From JTS-RE9 sp964649195 (GTDB taxonomy: Bacteria > Planctomycetota > Phycisphaerae > Phycisphaerales > Phycisphaeraceae), in NCBI GenBank assembly GCA_964649195.1, contig CAZYPK010000111.1:1-17897 (forward strand): DNA of 17,897 bases, in the 5' to 3' direction. Below, piece after piece: positions 6,921 to 13,135 of the stretch. The notes beneath the pieces are model-generated. The model made no database searches, had not been told where the DNA came from, and was given only the letters and a program-made list of their open reading frames with translations. A program made the translations under genes and the position numbers. Positions within the stretch are counted from its first letter, which is position 1. Every line of letters begins with the position of its first letter.

Positions 6921-6990
6921 CAACAAGATGGTATCAGCTTGAGGTTAATCGCGGCTGGGCAGGACGGTTTCAGACCTGTGCATCTTGTTG
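6921..6990 (-). promoter_or_regulatory. Leader inverted repeat at the HYExAFE start
   Basis: CAACAAGATG (6921-6930) and CATCTTGTTG (6981-6990) are perfect 10-bp complements with 50 nt between. On the transcript of the downstream minus-strand gene the inner arm ends directly at the start codon, so folding could limit ribosome access. No function has been shown. Confidence 0.35.
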
Positions 6991-6999
6991 TTAACCTGA

Positions 7000-7195
7000 G
7001 TTCGGGATAAGAGTGAGCCGCGACGTAACACGTCGCGGACGTGAGCGACAAGAATGGAGTAACCATCGCGCAGCGGATCACGGGATGCCAAAACGGACCG
7101 GATACTGATCGAGGCTGAAAGAAAAAGGTGAGTTTCGACATCCCTACAGGCTGTTCACGTCCGCGACTCATTGAGTCGCGGCTCTTATTCCGAAC
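7000..7195. repeat. Inverted pair of family B hairpins
   Basis: Hairpins 7018-7038 (arms CCGCGACGT/ACGTCGCGG) and 7161-7181 (arms CCGCGACTC/GAGTCGCGG), each with a 3-nt loop, face each other. The similarity continues outward: GTTCGGGATAAGAG at 7000-7013 matches 7182-7195 inverted at 13 of 14 positions. The pair sits between the divergent genes 6411-6920 and 7275-8339. The roughly 120 bp inside are unrecognised. The same hairpin family recurs at 15664-15840. Confidence 0.8.
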
Positions 7196-7274
7196 TTAGA
7201 TTGTTAGAATAACCCCGCATCGCACCCCAACGCCCCGCCCCCCCCCGGCCCCCCGGCCCCCGGAGACCCGAATC

Positions 7275-8339
7275 ATGCTTCGATTCCCCCTGTCAGCGGT
7301 CGTTCTTTCGCTGCTCTCGATCCTGCCACCGGCGGCGATGGGCAATGACACCTCCAAGCCTCGCATCGTGCGATCCTATCCCACCATCATGCTCGTCGCC
7401 CCGGCCTCGGTCCGCCCCAAACATGGCGCGGACTGGGACCGGCAACTGACCGACCGCATGGTGAACTGGGCCAACAACCAGGGCAACATGCGGATGGACA
7501 CGCTGGTGGTCGTCAAGAGCGTCAGCGTCGAAAAACTCAACGCCCATGACGCCAAGCGGCATCGGATGCCCGGCGGATGGAGCGCGACGATCAGCTTCGA
7601 CACCCGCGAGCAGGACTGGCTGGGCAAGACGCTGCTGGAGACCGTGCAGCCGGTCACGCTGCTGGGGCCCGAATCCTACATCCGCGGCGCCGAGAAACTC
7701 CAGGCGGGCAAAAGCGTCCGCGTCACCGGTGTGGTGCAGAACATCAGCATCTACGGCGAGGCCAACAAGGCCCACACCCATCGGGTGAACATCACCCTCA
7801 AGGGCGGCGATGTCATCTCCGGCGTGCTCAAGAAACCGCAGAGTGCGGTGAACATCGTCAAGTCGGATGAGGGCACGATGACCCCGGTGCCCCCGGGCGA
7901 CCCCGGCTGGGCTGCGCTGGTCTGGGGCGGCAAGCGCTGGGCTACCAGGCCGGTGAACACGCTCGAAATCCAGAAGGGCGACAAGCTGCTCGTCGCCACC
8001 CAGAAAACCGACCGCGACTGGGTCTATCTCGGCTACGAAGGCAAGGCCCTCAAGGGCGACTTCACCATCGTCACCACCGTCAGCGGCGCCGGCATCGTCG
8101 GCCTGCTGCGCGACGATGGAAAACTGAAAGGCCACATCGGCCACCGCATCGGCGGCGATCAGGAGGTCAAGCTCCGCATCGTCCGCGAAGGCAAAATCCT
8201 CCGCTTCGAGGTCAATGACGAGGAGGTCGATCCCGTCGCCGGCGCCGACGCGGGCCACAACGCCCATTACATTTTCGCCATCGGCATCGGCAAGGGAAAA
8301 GCCGTGAAGGTACACACGTTGAGCATCGCGGCGGATTGA
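7275..8339 (+). CDS. Secreted protein of unknown function with a C-terminal lectin-like fold
   Basis: Encodes 354 residues. GGAG at 7262-7265 precedes the ATG by 9 nt, just after a run of C bases. Residues 1-23 form a signal peptide (cleavage near AMG-ND). The central part has no motif I recognise. The C-terminal 100 residues (from about 255: LKGDFTIVTTVSG, GIVGLLRDDGK, KLRIVREGKILRFEVNDEEV, HYIFAIGIG) look like the beta-sandwich of DUF1080/3-keto-disaccharide hydrolase-type or laminin-G-like domains, which are abundant in planctomycetes. An extracellular or periplasmic role in carbohydrate binding is a guess. It converges on the RAYT gene, with an inverted REP pair between them. Confidence 0.75.
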   Translation: MLRFPLSAVVLSLLSILPPAAMGNDTSKPRIVRSYPTIMLVAPASVRPKHGADWDRQLTDRMVNWANNQGNMRMDTLVVVKSVSVEKLNAHDAKRHRMPGGWSATISFDTREQDWLGKTLLETVQPVTLLGPESYIRGAEKLQAGKSVRVTGVVQNISIYGEANKAHTHRVNITLKGGDVISGVLKKPQSAVNIVKSDEGTMTPVPPGDPGWAALVWGGKRWATRPVNTLEIQKGDKLLVATQKTDRDWVYLGYEGKALKGDFTIVTTVSGAGIVGLLRDDGKLKGHIGHRIGGDQEVKLRIVREGKILRFEVNDEEVDPVAGADAGHNAHYIFAIGIGKGKAVKVHTLSIAAD

Positions 8340-8357
8340 CGCCCAGCGCGATTCAGC

Positions 8358-8452
8358 CGTTCGCCTCGGCGAACGAAGTCCGGCGGATGCGAACAACATC
8401 GCAAACGATCATGACACACACATCGCAACACACCGTTCGCCAAGGCGAACGG
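8358..8452. repeat. Inverted pair of family A (REP) hairpins, downstream of RAYT
   Basis: Copy A1 8358-8375 (arms CGTTCGCC/GGCGAACG, loop TC) is on the plus orientation. Copy A2 8433-8452 (arms CCGTTCGCC/GGCGAACGG, loop AA) is inverted. They lie between the stops of the convergent genes 7275-8339 and 8457-9056 and may act as a two-way terminator, though there is no T-tract. Confidence 0.85.
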
Positions 8453-8456
8453 CCAA

Positions 8457-9056
8457 CTAAACATACGGCACCACAAACGGCCAATGCTGCGGCTGTTTGC
8501 CTTCCTTCATCGGATTGTTTTCCACGTATCCCATCGCTCGCCGCACGTCGGCGGCGGTGAACAGATACACATCCCAGCTCTTTCGAGCCCAAGGCGTCGG
8601 CACATCACCCTGATCGTCCGCAAACATCGCCAACGGATGACGCCCGTAGGCCCGCAGTTGCATCGTCGCCTTCGCCTTCAGGTGACTGACGATCCGGCGA
8701 ATGTCCCGTTCATGCCAGCCGATCACCAGATGCACATGCTCCGGCAGGATCGCACAGGCGTGAACGCGATAACCCCCTTCCATGATCGCCTCGCGGAAAC
8801 CCTTGGCGATCGACACCGCCTGATGCCCGTCAAACTTGACCGGCGGATATTTGAGCGCCGCCTTGGCCGCCTCGCGCTGAGCGCGATCATGCGCCGCACC
8901 GGCCACGGATCGCCGCGTGTCGGTCGTCGTCGCCTTGCCGAACCGCAGCAGTTCCCACGCCCAGACGAAATCGGACCACGAACCGCGCGGATCATTGGGC
9001 AGCCAGAACCCATAGGCGCAGAAAATGACGTGAAACGCCAGAATCATGCGCCACAT
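8457..9056 (-). CDS. REP-associated tyrosine transposase (RAYT, Y1/HUH family)
   Basis: Encodes 199 residues. The start ATG at 9056 gives the typical N-terminus AFHVIFCAYGFWLPNDPRGS. The HUH metal-binding motif is LPEHVHLV (His107, His109) and the likely catalytic tyrosine is Tyr177 in MGYVENNP. Such single-strand DNA transposases of the IS200/IS605 type are thought to spread or maintain REP palindromes and are not usually mobile themselves. Here the gene lies between two inverted REP pairs (8358-8452 and 9065-9167) with the same hairpin, and a fifth copy sits at 10763. The downstream REP begins close to its TAG stop. It appears intact and full length. Confidence 0.9.
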   Translation of the reverse strand: MWRMILAFHVIFCAYGFWLPNDPRGSWSDFVWAWELLRFGKATTTDTRRSVAGAAHDRAQREAAKAALKYPPVKFDGHQAVSIAKGFREAIMEGGYRVHACAILPEHVHLVIGWHERDIRRIVSHLKAKATMQLRAYGRHPLAMFADDQGDVPTPWARKSWDVYLFTAADVRRAMGYVENNPMKEGKQPQHWPFVVPYV

Positions 9057-9064
9057 GATACCGA

Positions 9065-9167
9065 CATTTAGCCGTTCGCCTTGGCGAACGGAGGATCGCG
9101 GTGAATTACGGATGGCAACACCGTTGCCGCCTGCCGAACTCCGTTCGCCAAGGCGAACGGCTAAATG
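9065..9167. repeat. Perfect inverted pair of family A (REP) hairpins, upstream of RAYT
   Basis: 9065-9093 and 9139-9167 are perfect reverse complements over 29 bp. Each holds a 9+2+9 hairpin (9072-9091 and 9141-9160, arms CCGTTCGCC/GGCGAACGG) preceded by the header ATTTAG. The right copy supplies the TAG stop codon of hisS (9161-9163). The pair fills the gap between hisS and the RAYT gene. Confidence 0.9.
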
Positions 9168-10492
9168 GACAGCGCGGCCACCAAATCTTTCGTCGCCACT
9201 TCCACCTGTTCCCCCGTCGTCATGTTCTTCAGTTGCACCACGCTATTCGCCACGCCATCATCGAGAATGATCGCATACCGCACCTTCATCGTCGCCGCAT
9301 CCTTGAGCAGTTTGCCCGCGTTGCGCGTCGTCTTGTAGGTGAACCGTGCGTGCAGCCCCGCACGACGCAGTTGCGCAGTCAGCGCCGCCACTTTCGTCGC
9401 GCCCAAATCCGTCGCGCCGAAGATGAACGCATCGGCGCGCGGCGTGACATCCTCCGGCATCAGTCCCTTGTCCATCAGCACGTTCGACAGCACGACATCG
9501 CCCATGCCGAATCCGACCGCAGGCGTCGCCGGTCCGCCGAACATTTCGATGAGCTTGTCGTAGCGGCCGCCGCCGGCCATCGCGCGTTCGACGCCGGTGC
9601 GTTCGTGCAGCTCGAAGACGGTGCCGGTGTAGTACGCCAGGCCGCGCACGATGCCCAGGTCGTACTCGCACCACTCGTTGATGCCGAAGGCCGCCAGGTC
9701 CTTGTCGAGCGATTCGATGTCGCGCAGCTCATCGCCGATGCCGATCGTTTCGCGCATCGCATCGAGCTGGCCGGCCTGGTATTTCATGCGGCAGATCTGA
9801 TCAAACCGGCTGACACGATCAGGATCAAGCCCGAGCTTCGCCGCACCACTCGTGAACGCGGCAGGCTCGATCTTGTCGCGGCGATCCAGCAGCGCAAACG
9901 CTTCATCCATCTTCTCCTCGACCACACCCAGCATGCTCAGAATGTGACGCACCGTCCGGCGATGACTGATCTTCACCCGCACCTGCTGCGGCGAAAGGCC
10001 CATCTCCTGAAGAAAATCGACCGCCACGAAAATCACTTCCGCATCAGCGATCGCCAGATCGCTGCCCAGCACATCGGCGTTCCACTGCCAGAACTCGCGC
10101 AGCCTGCCGCGCTGCGGCTTCTCGGCCCGGCACAGATTGGGCGTGCAGAACCACTTGATCGGCTTGGGCAGCGCATTGGCCTGCGCCGCCACCATGCGCG
10201 CCAAGGTCGGCGTGAACTCCGGCCGAATCGCCAACTCGCGCTCGCCGCGATCCTGAAAATGAAACAGCTCGCTGACGATGCCTTCGCCGCTCTTGACCTT
10301 GTAGAGATCGAGCAATTCGAAGATGGGGCCATCAACCTGCTCAAAGCCGTTGCGAATGGAGACGCGCCGCCAGGCATCGACGATGTATTGCCGCCAGGCG
10401 CAATCCTTCGGATAAAAATCGCGCGTGCCCTTGGGGGCCTGGAGGGGCGATTTCGGATTTCGGATTTCGGATTTCGGATTGAACTGGGCCAT
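9161..10492 (-). CDS. hisS: Histidine--tRNA ligase
   Basis: Encodes 443 residues and attaches histidine to tRNA-His in the cytoplasm. Class II signatures in order: APKGTRDFYP (19-28), RPEFTP (90-95), motif 2 region CRAEKPQRGRLREFWQWNAD (121-140), the histidine signature RGLAYYTGTVFEL (283-295), AGGGRYDKL (306-314), motif 3 PAVGFGMGD (324-332), and an anticodon-binding domain from about 350. Length is normal. The first 18 residues (FNPKSEIRNPKS) are encoded by a 7-bp tandem repeat (10449-10480) and are extra compared with the usual start just before APKGTRD. The stop codon is part of a REP element. Confidence 0.96.
   Translation of the reverse strand: MAQFNPKSEIRNPKSPLQAPKGTRDFYPKDCAWRQYIVDAWRRVSIRNGFEQVDGPIFELLDLYKVKSGEGIVSELFHFQDRGERELAIRPEFTPTLARMVAAQANALPKPIKWFCTPNLCRAEKPQRGRLREFWQWNADVLGSDLAIADAEVIFVAVDFLQEMGLSPQQVRVKISHRRTVRHILSMLGVVEEKMDEAFALLDRRDKIEPAAFTSGAAKLGLDPDRVSRFDQICRMKYQAGQLDAMRETIGIGDELRDIESLDKDLAAFGINEWCEYDLGIVRGLAYYTGTVFELHERTGVERAMAGGGRYDKLIEMFGGPATPAVGFGMGDVVLSNVLMDKGLMPEDVTPRADAFIFGATDLGATKVAALTAQLRRAGLHARFTYKTTRNAGKLLKDAATMKVRYAIILDDGVANSVVQLKNMTTGEQVEVATKDLVAALSI
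10449..10480. repeat. GATTTCG tandem repeat at the 5' end of hisS
   Basis: About 4.6 copies of the 7-bp unit GATTTCG. On the minus strand it codes for the SEIRNPKS-type repeat in the N-terminal extension of HisRS. The copy number could change by slippage; each unit lost or gained would shift the frame unless three change together. Confidence 0.8.
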
Positions 10493-10604
10493 GACGGTTT
10501 CTGCAACGTTTCAGCTTGGAATCGAAACCCGCATGGTAGTGGCGAAGCAAAAAGGATGCGAACGTTGACGCAGGTGATGCCAGGGTCGTTTAATTCTCGG
10601 CACT

Positions 10605-10780
10605 CACTCTGGCGGAAGTTCCAAATGACAAACTCCAAACAAGCTCCAGGAACAAAAACGCCATCAAACAGAATCCGGATTCGGATCGATTTTGTCCGGT
10701 TCGGCTCGCTTTCGAGTTTGTTTGAGATTTGAAATTTGTGATTTGAAATTTTTGCCCCCGGCCGTTCGCCTTGGCGAACG
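10605..10780. repeat. Non-coding spacer with A/T-rich inverted sequence and REP copy A5
   Basis: The 359-bp region between the divergent genes hisS and PAP2 holds an A/T-rich, loosely inverted repeat: TTCCAAATGACAAACTCC near 10619 against GATTTGAAATTTGTGATTTG near 10731, with the 12-bp palindrome GAATCCGGATTC at 10671-10682 between. A family A hairpin follows at 10763-10780 (arms CGTTCGCC/GGCGAACG, loop TT), oriented like A1. No gene was seen. Confidence 0.6.
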
Positions 10781-10851
10781 AAGTGTTTGATGGCTGAACA
10801 ATTCGTATGAATGGTATCCTCAGACGCACGCAAGCCCCGCGTGAATCCAAC

Positions 10852-11562
10852 ATGCTCAAACCCTTCTGGAAAACCCTCGACTGGCTGGGCAGCCACGAAC
10901 TGGCGGCACGGGTGGCGATGCTGCTGATCGTCGTCGGCATCTGGGGATTCATCGAGCTGGCCGATGAAGTCCTCGAAGGCGAGACGCAATCGTTCGACGA
11001 CCGCATCATCCTCGCCCTGCGCCAGCCGGACAACCCCGCGCTGCCCATCGGCCCCGCGTGGCTGCCGGAGGTCGGACGCGACCTGACCGCCGCCGGCGGC
11101 ATCGCGGTGCTCACCCTGGTCACCGGCTCCGTCGTCGGCTTCCACCTGTTCACCCGCCGCTACCGTGCCGCCGGCTTCATCGTCGCCGCCGTCACGGGCG
11201 GCCTCATCCTCAGCACCGCCCTCAAGGCCGGCTTCGATCGGCCGCGCCCGCAGCTTGTGCCCCACCTCTCCCACGTGGTCACCAGCAGCTTCCCCAGCGG
11301 CCACTCGATGATGGCCGCCGTCGTCTATCTCACCCTCGGTGCCCTGCTGGCCGGACTGACCCAAAGCCTGCGCCTGCGCGTCTATTACATCTTCATGAGC
11401 GTGATCATCACCATGCTCGTGGGCCTCAGCCGCATCTACATGGGCGTGCACTACCCGACCGATGTCCTCGCCGGCTGGACCGCGGGCCTGGTATGGGCCA
11501 CGCTCTGCTGGATGGCGGCACGAATGCTGGGGAAACGCGGGGTGGTGGAAAAAACCACATAG
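10852..11562 (+). CDS. PAP2-family membrane phosphatase
   Basis: Encodes 236 residues from the ATG at 10852; an ATG at 10807 would add 15 unlikely residues. No Shine-Dalgarno sequence decides between them. The three PAP2 motifs are present (numbered from 10852): KAGFDRPRP (125-133), SFPSGHS (146-152) and SRIYMGVHYPTDV (193-205), with the catalytic His pair in motifs 2 and 3. Five or six hydrophobic segments surround them. Such enzymes remove phosphate from lipid phosphates (phosphatidate, undecaprenyl pyrophosphate or phosphatidylglycerol phosphate) at the membrane; the substrate cannot be told. It stands alone, divergent from hisS. Confidence 0.9.
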   Translation: MLKPFWKTLDWLGSHELAARVAMLLIVVGIWGFIELADEVLEGETQSFDDRIILALRQPDNPALPIGPAWLPEVGRDLTAAGGIAVLTLVTGSVVGFHLFTRRYRAAGFIVAAVTGGLILSTALKAGFDRPRPQLVPHLSHVVTSSFPSGHSMMAAVVYLTLGALLAGLTQSLRLRVYYIFMSVIITMLVGLSRIYMGVHYPTDVLAGWTAGLVWATLCWMAARMLGKRGVVEKTT

Positions 11563-11579
11563 CCCCGGCCTGACCGGGG
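11563..11579 (+). terminator. Hairpin directly after the PAP2 stop codon
   Basis: CCCCGG (11563-11568), a 5-nt loop, CCGGGG (11574-11579). It follows the stop codon directly and may stabilise or end the transcript. There is no T-tract, so an intrinsic terminator is uncertain; it could be another palindromic repeat. Confidence 0.4.
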
Positions 11580-11619
11580 GACGGTTGATGGCACGGCACC
11601 TTCGCAATCTCGATCGCGA

Positions 11620-11625
11620 TATAAT
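11620..11625 (+). promoter_or_regulatory. Perfect -10 box TATAAT for the 11634 gene
   Basis: TATAAT lies 8 nt before the ATG at 11634, so the predicted transcript starts almost at the start codon (leaderless mRNA). It overlaps the palindrome ATCGCGAT (11613-11620), a possible operator for self-regulation. No good -35 box was found. Confidence 0.5.
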
Positions 11626-11633
11626 CAAAGACA

Positions 11634-11876
11634 ATGGTCGCACCCAACCCACAACCCGCCGTCGCCAACCTGGTGAACGCCTTTCGCCTCGACCGTTCCG
11701 CGCTGAGCATCATCACCGTCGGCGAGGAACCCAAGCCGTGGGAAGAGTCGGCCCACCTCTCGCACGAAGAGCGCATGCTGATCCTCGAATCCCTTCGGCA
11801 GAACGCCTATGGATACCACGCCTGTTCACGACGACTTGAGAGAGTTCTTGAGATTGCTCAACGAAGCGAAGATTGA
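11634..11876 (+). CDS. Small protein paired with a nucleotidyltransferase
   Basis: Encodes 80 residues. The C-terminal half (EERMLILESLRQNAYGYHACSRRLERVLEIAQRSE) is helical and resembles small proteins often found just upstream of DUF6036/AbiEii-type nucleotidyltransferases, where they are possible antitoxins or partners. It is preceded by a TATAAT box and has practically no leader. Its last 68 bp overlap the next gene in another frame, which suggests coupled translation and a fixed pair. Function not established. Confidence 0.6.
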   Translation: MVAPNPQPAVANLVNAFRLDRSALSIITVGEEPKPWEESAHLSHEERMLILESLRQNAYGYHACSRRLERVLEIAQRSED

Positions 11877-12273
11877 ATATCTCGTCGTGGGCGGTTATGC
11901 GGTGGCCCATCACGGCTACCAACGGCCGACGCTCGACATGGACATCTGGGTCGCCGCATCACCTGAAAACGCCCGCAAGATCGTCGCCCTGTTGAACGAG
12001 TTCATCGGCATGTCCCCGGCGGAATCGACGCTGACCCAACCCGACCAAATCATCCGCATGGGCCGCACACCCGTCCGGCTCGAATTATTCACTTCCATCA
12101 AAGGCGTCGAGTTTGCCCACTGTTATGCCCGCCGATCAACGGGCGATATGGGCGGCGTCCCAACCCCCTTCATCGGCCTGGCCGAGCTGCGAACCGCGAA
12201 ACGGGCGGCGGGAAGATTGAAAGACCTCGCGGACCTGGAGGCCCTGCCGCCTGCTCCACCCGGCATGTCCTGA
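11809..12273 (+). CDS. Nucleotidyltransferase-fold protein (DUF6036/AbiEii-like)
   Basis: Encodes 154 residues. LVVGGYAVAHHGYQRPTLDMDIW (in the 25-47 region) carries the GG (28-29) and DxD (Asp43, Asp45) motifs of the DNA polymerase beta-type nucleotidyltransferases; Glu92 in RLELF is the likely third acid. The ending KDLADLEAL (138-146) is typical of this group. Related proteins act as toxins or tRNA/antitoxin-modifying enzymes in type IV-like toxin-antitoxin and abortive-infection systems. It overlaps the upstream 80-residue gene by 68 bp. The last base of its TGA stop precedes a palindromic repeat (12272-12296) that overlaps the stop. Toxicity is inference. Confidence 0.8.
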   Translation: MDTTPVHDDLREFLRLLNEAKIEYLVVGGYAVAHHGYQRPTLDMDIWVAASPENARKIVALLNEFIGMSPAESTLTQPDQIIRMGRTPVRLELFTSIKGVEFAHCYARRSTGDMGGVPTPFIGLAELRTAKRAAGRLKDLADLEALPPAPPGMS

Positions 12274-12385
12274 CGCGCAGCGAGGACGCTGCGGCTACGA
12301 AGCAAATGCTGCGATCATCTTCACCGCCGCAGCGCCCCCGCTGCGCGTCCGCATCTTCACAGCCGCAGCGTCCTCGCTGCGCGTC
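12272..12385. repeat. Three family G hairpins
   Basis: Hairpins at 12276-12293, 12328-12345 and 12364-12381 share the stem CGCAGCG/CGCTGCG but have loops AGGA, CCCC and TCCT. The outer two (12272-12296 and 12361-12385) are perfect 25-bp inverted copies; the middle one is in direct orientation with the last. The first overlaps the stop codon of the nucleotidyltransferase gene. Confidence 0.85.
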
Positions 12386-12400
12386 CTCCGCATCACCTGT

Positions 12401-12428
12401 TTGCGACGAACCGCCCCCGGCATATGAT
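12401..12428 (+). promoter_or_regulatory. Sigma70-like promoter for the leader RNA / LuxR gene
   Basis: TTGCGA (12401-12406) and TATGAT (12423-12428) are 16 bp apart, matching consensus at 4 and 5 of 6 positions. Transcription would begin near 12435, ahead of a series of hairpins that end in a terminator at 12615. Confidence 0.5.
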
Positions 12429-12434
12429 GTTCAG

Positions 12435-12615
12435 CATGGGGGACGACAATCCGATTTGACGCGCGTGCGTCAAGAGGCTGCTCCACTCAAAACCGCCAAG
12501 TTTCACCAGAAAGCAGCGTCCTGTGCCGCGCCCCGAAAGGGGCGTCGGCCATGGCGCGTTTCTGCAGGCCTTGGCGGGCCTTGAGTGGGCGTTCCATCGG
12601 TCCGACGCTCTTTTT
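12435..12615 (+). ncRNA. Structured leader RNA or small RNA upstream of the LuxR-type gene
   Basis: About 180 nt with four paired elements. P0: TTGACGC/GCGTCAA at 12456-12462/12467-12473. P1: a long closing stem, 12482-12490 with 12581-12589 (9 pairs, one G-U) and 12493-12500 with 12570-12577 (8 pairs). P2: CAGAAA 12507-12512 with TTTCTG 12559-12564. P3: 12525-12534 with 12539-12549, capped by a GAAA tetraloop, one bulged base. A terminator hairpin with five T follows (12587-12615). It matches no RNA family I recognise. It could be a riboswitch-like attenuator for the gene starting at 12630 or an independent sRNA. The +1 position is estimated from the promoter. Confidence 0.5.
12587..12615 (+). 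terminator. Intrinsic terminator before the LuxR-type gene
   Basis: Stem GGGCGT (12587-12592) with ACGCTC (12605-12610), a 12-nt loop, then TTTTT (12611-12615). Its 5' arm shares bases 12587-12589 with the outer stem of the upstream RNA fold, so the two may compete. Confidence 0.55.
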
Positions 12616-12629
12616 CATCGGGGCCCGCC

Positions 12630-12941
12630 ATGTCCGCCCATCCACACCCGGCCATTCATCGCATTCTCAGCGCCTATCCCGCCTTCCCTCTCGAACCGGC
12701 CCACTGGCAGGCCGTGGCGGATGAACTGAACTTTTCACCCCGCCAGCGCCACATCGTCGAACTGCTCCTGCGCGGCCTGGCCGACAAGGAAATCGCCACC
12801 GTCATGACCATCTCGCAGTCCACGCTGCGCACCCATCTCACCCGCATCTTCGCCCGCACCCGGACCGGCAGCCGCATGGAACTGGCCATGTGCGTGCTCC
12901 AGACCGCCATGCGGATTCCCGCCTCCGACGAGTGTCGTTGA
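12630..12941 (+). CDS. Small LuxR-type HTH regulator
   Basis: Encodes 103 residues from the ATG at 12630; an upstream ATG at 12585 would lie in the RNA fold and terminator. Residues 33-90 form a LuxR/GerE winged helix-turn-helix: LNFSPRQRHIVELLLRGLAD, KEIATVMTISQSTLRTHLTR, IFARTRTGSRMEL. There is no receiver or sensor domain, only a 30-residue N-terminal segment, so it belongs with the small stand-alone LuxR proteins. It should bind DNA in the cytoplasm; the target is unknown, but the large PEP-CTERM gene at 13136 follows on the same strand. A structured RNA and terminator lie directly upstream, which suggests control by attenuation. Confidence 0.82.
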   Translation: MSAHPHPAIHRILSAYPAFPLEPAHWQAVADELNFSPRQRHIVELLLRGLADKEIATVMTISQSTLRTHLTRIFARTRTGSRMELAMCVLQTAMRIPASDECR

Positions 12942-12945
12942 ACCT

Positions 12946-12968
12946 GACGACGCACTTCCGGCGTCGTC
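12946..12968 (+). terminator. Hairpin after the LuxR-type gene
   Basis: GACGACGC (12946-12953) and GCGTCGTC (12961-12968) form a perfect 8-bp stem with a 7-nt loop, 4 nt after the stop codon. There is no T-tract. It may be a weak or Rho-assisted terminator, or an mRNA-protecting hairpin. Confidence 0.45.
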
Positions 12969-13038
12969 GAAGATGCCGACTTCCGAACCGTCCATCCATC
13001 ATTCACAATCCCATCACCGATCAGGTTCATCCGAACCC

Positions 13039-13114
13039 CGTTTAGCCGCACAGCAGAGGCTTTGCGGCTAAACGAGCGAACGATTGTGAACCATCACCGC
13101 CTCGCTTGCGAGGC
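13039..13114. repeat. Two further palindromes before the large PEP-CTERM gene
   Basis: CGTTTAGCCGCA (13039-13050) pairs with TGCGGCTAAACG (13063-13074), a 12-bp perfect stem with a 12-nt loop. A second hairpin, GCCTCGC-TT-GCGAGGC, lies at 13099-13114. The second is 7 nt from the ribosome binding site of the 13136 gene and would be in its 5' leader. Confidence 0.7.
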
Positions 13115-13135
13115 ATAACCCAAAGGAGCTGACGG

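Noticed and set aside
4593..7010. Very long plus-strand open frame (about 800 codons)
   Set aside because: It runs antisense to the ParA-CBM48 and HYExAFE genes and through repeats. Its translation is Arg/His-rich with no motif, the usual shadow of GC-rich genes.
7293..8399. Minus-strand open frame opposite the secreted protein gene
   Set aside because: The plus frame has a signal peptide, a Shine-Dalgarno sequence and domain-like features. The antisense translation is Asp/Gly/Ala-rich low-complexity sequence.
8358..9167. CRISPR-like array made of the repeated hairpins
   Set aside because: Copies alternate in orientation, spacing is irregular, and they flank a RAYT gene; there are no cas genes.
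9101..10732. Plus-strand open frame opposite hisS
   Set aside because: Shadow of hisS, whose minus-strand motifs are unambiguous.
10033..11652. Minus-strand open frame opposite PAP2 and part of hisS
   Set aside because: It crosses two real genes and the repeat-filled spacer. The PAP2 motifs on the plus strand are complete.
12525..12549. The GAAA-capped hairpin as part of an SRP RNA or 6S RNA
   Set aside because: The conserved SRP domain IV sequence is absent, and an extra hairpin lies outside the closing stem, unlike 6S RNA. Kept as an unclassified RNA.
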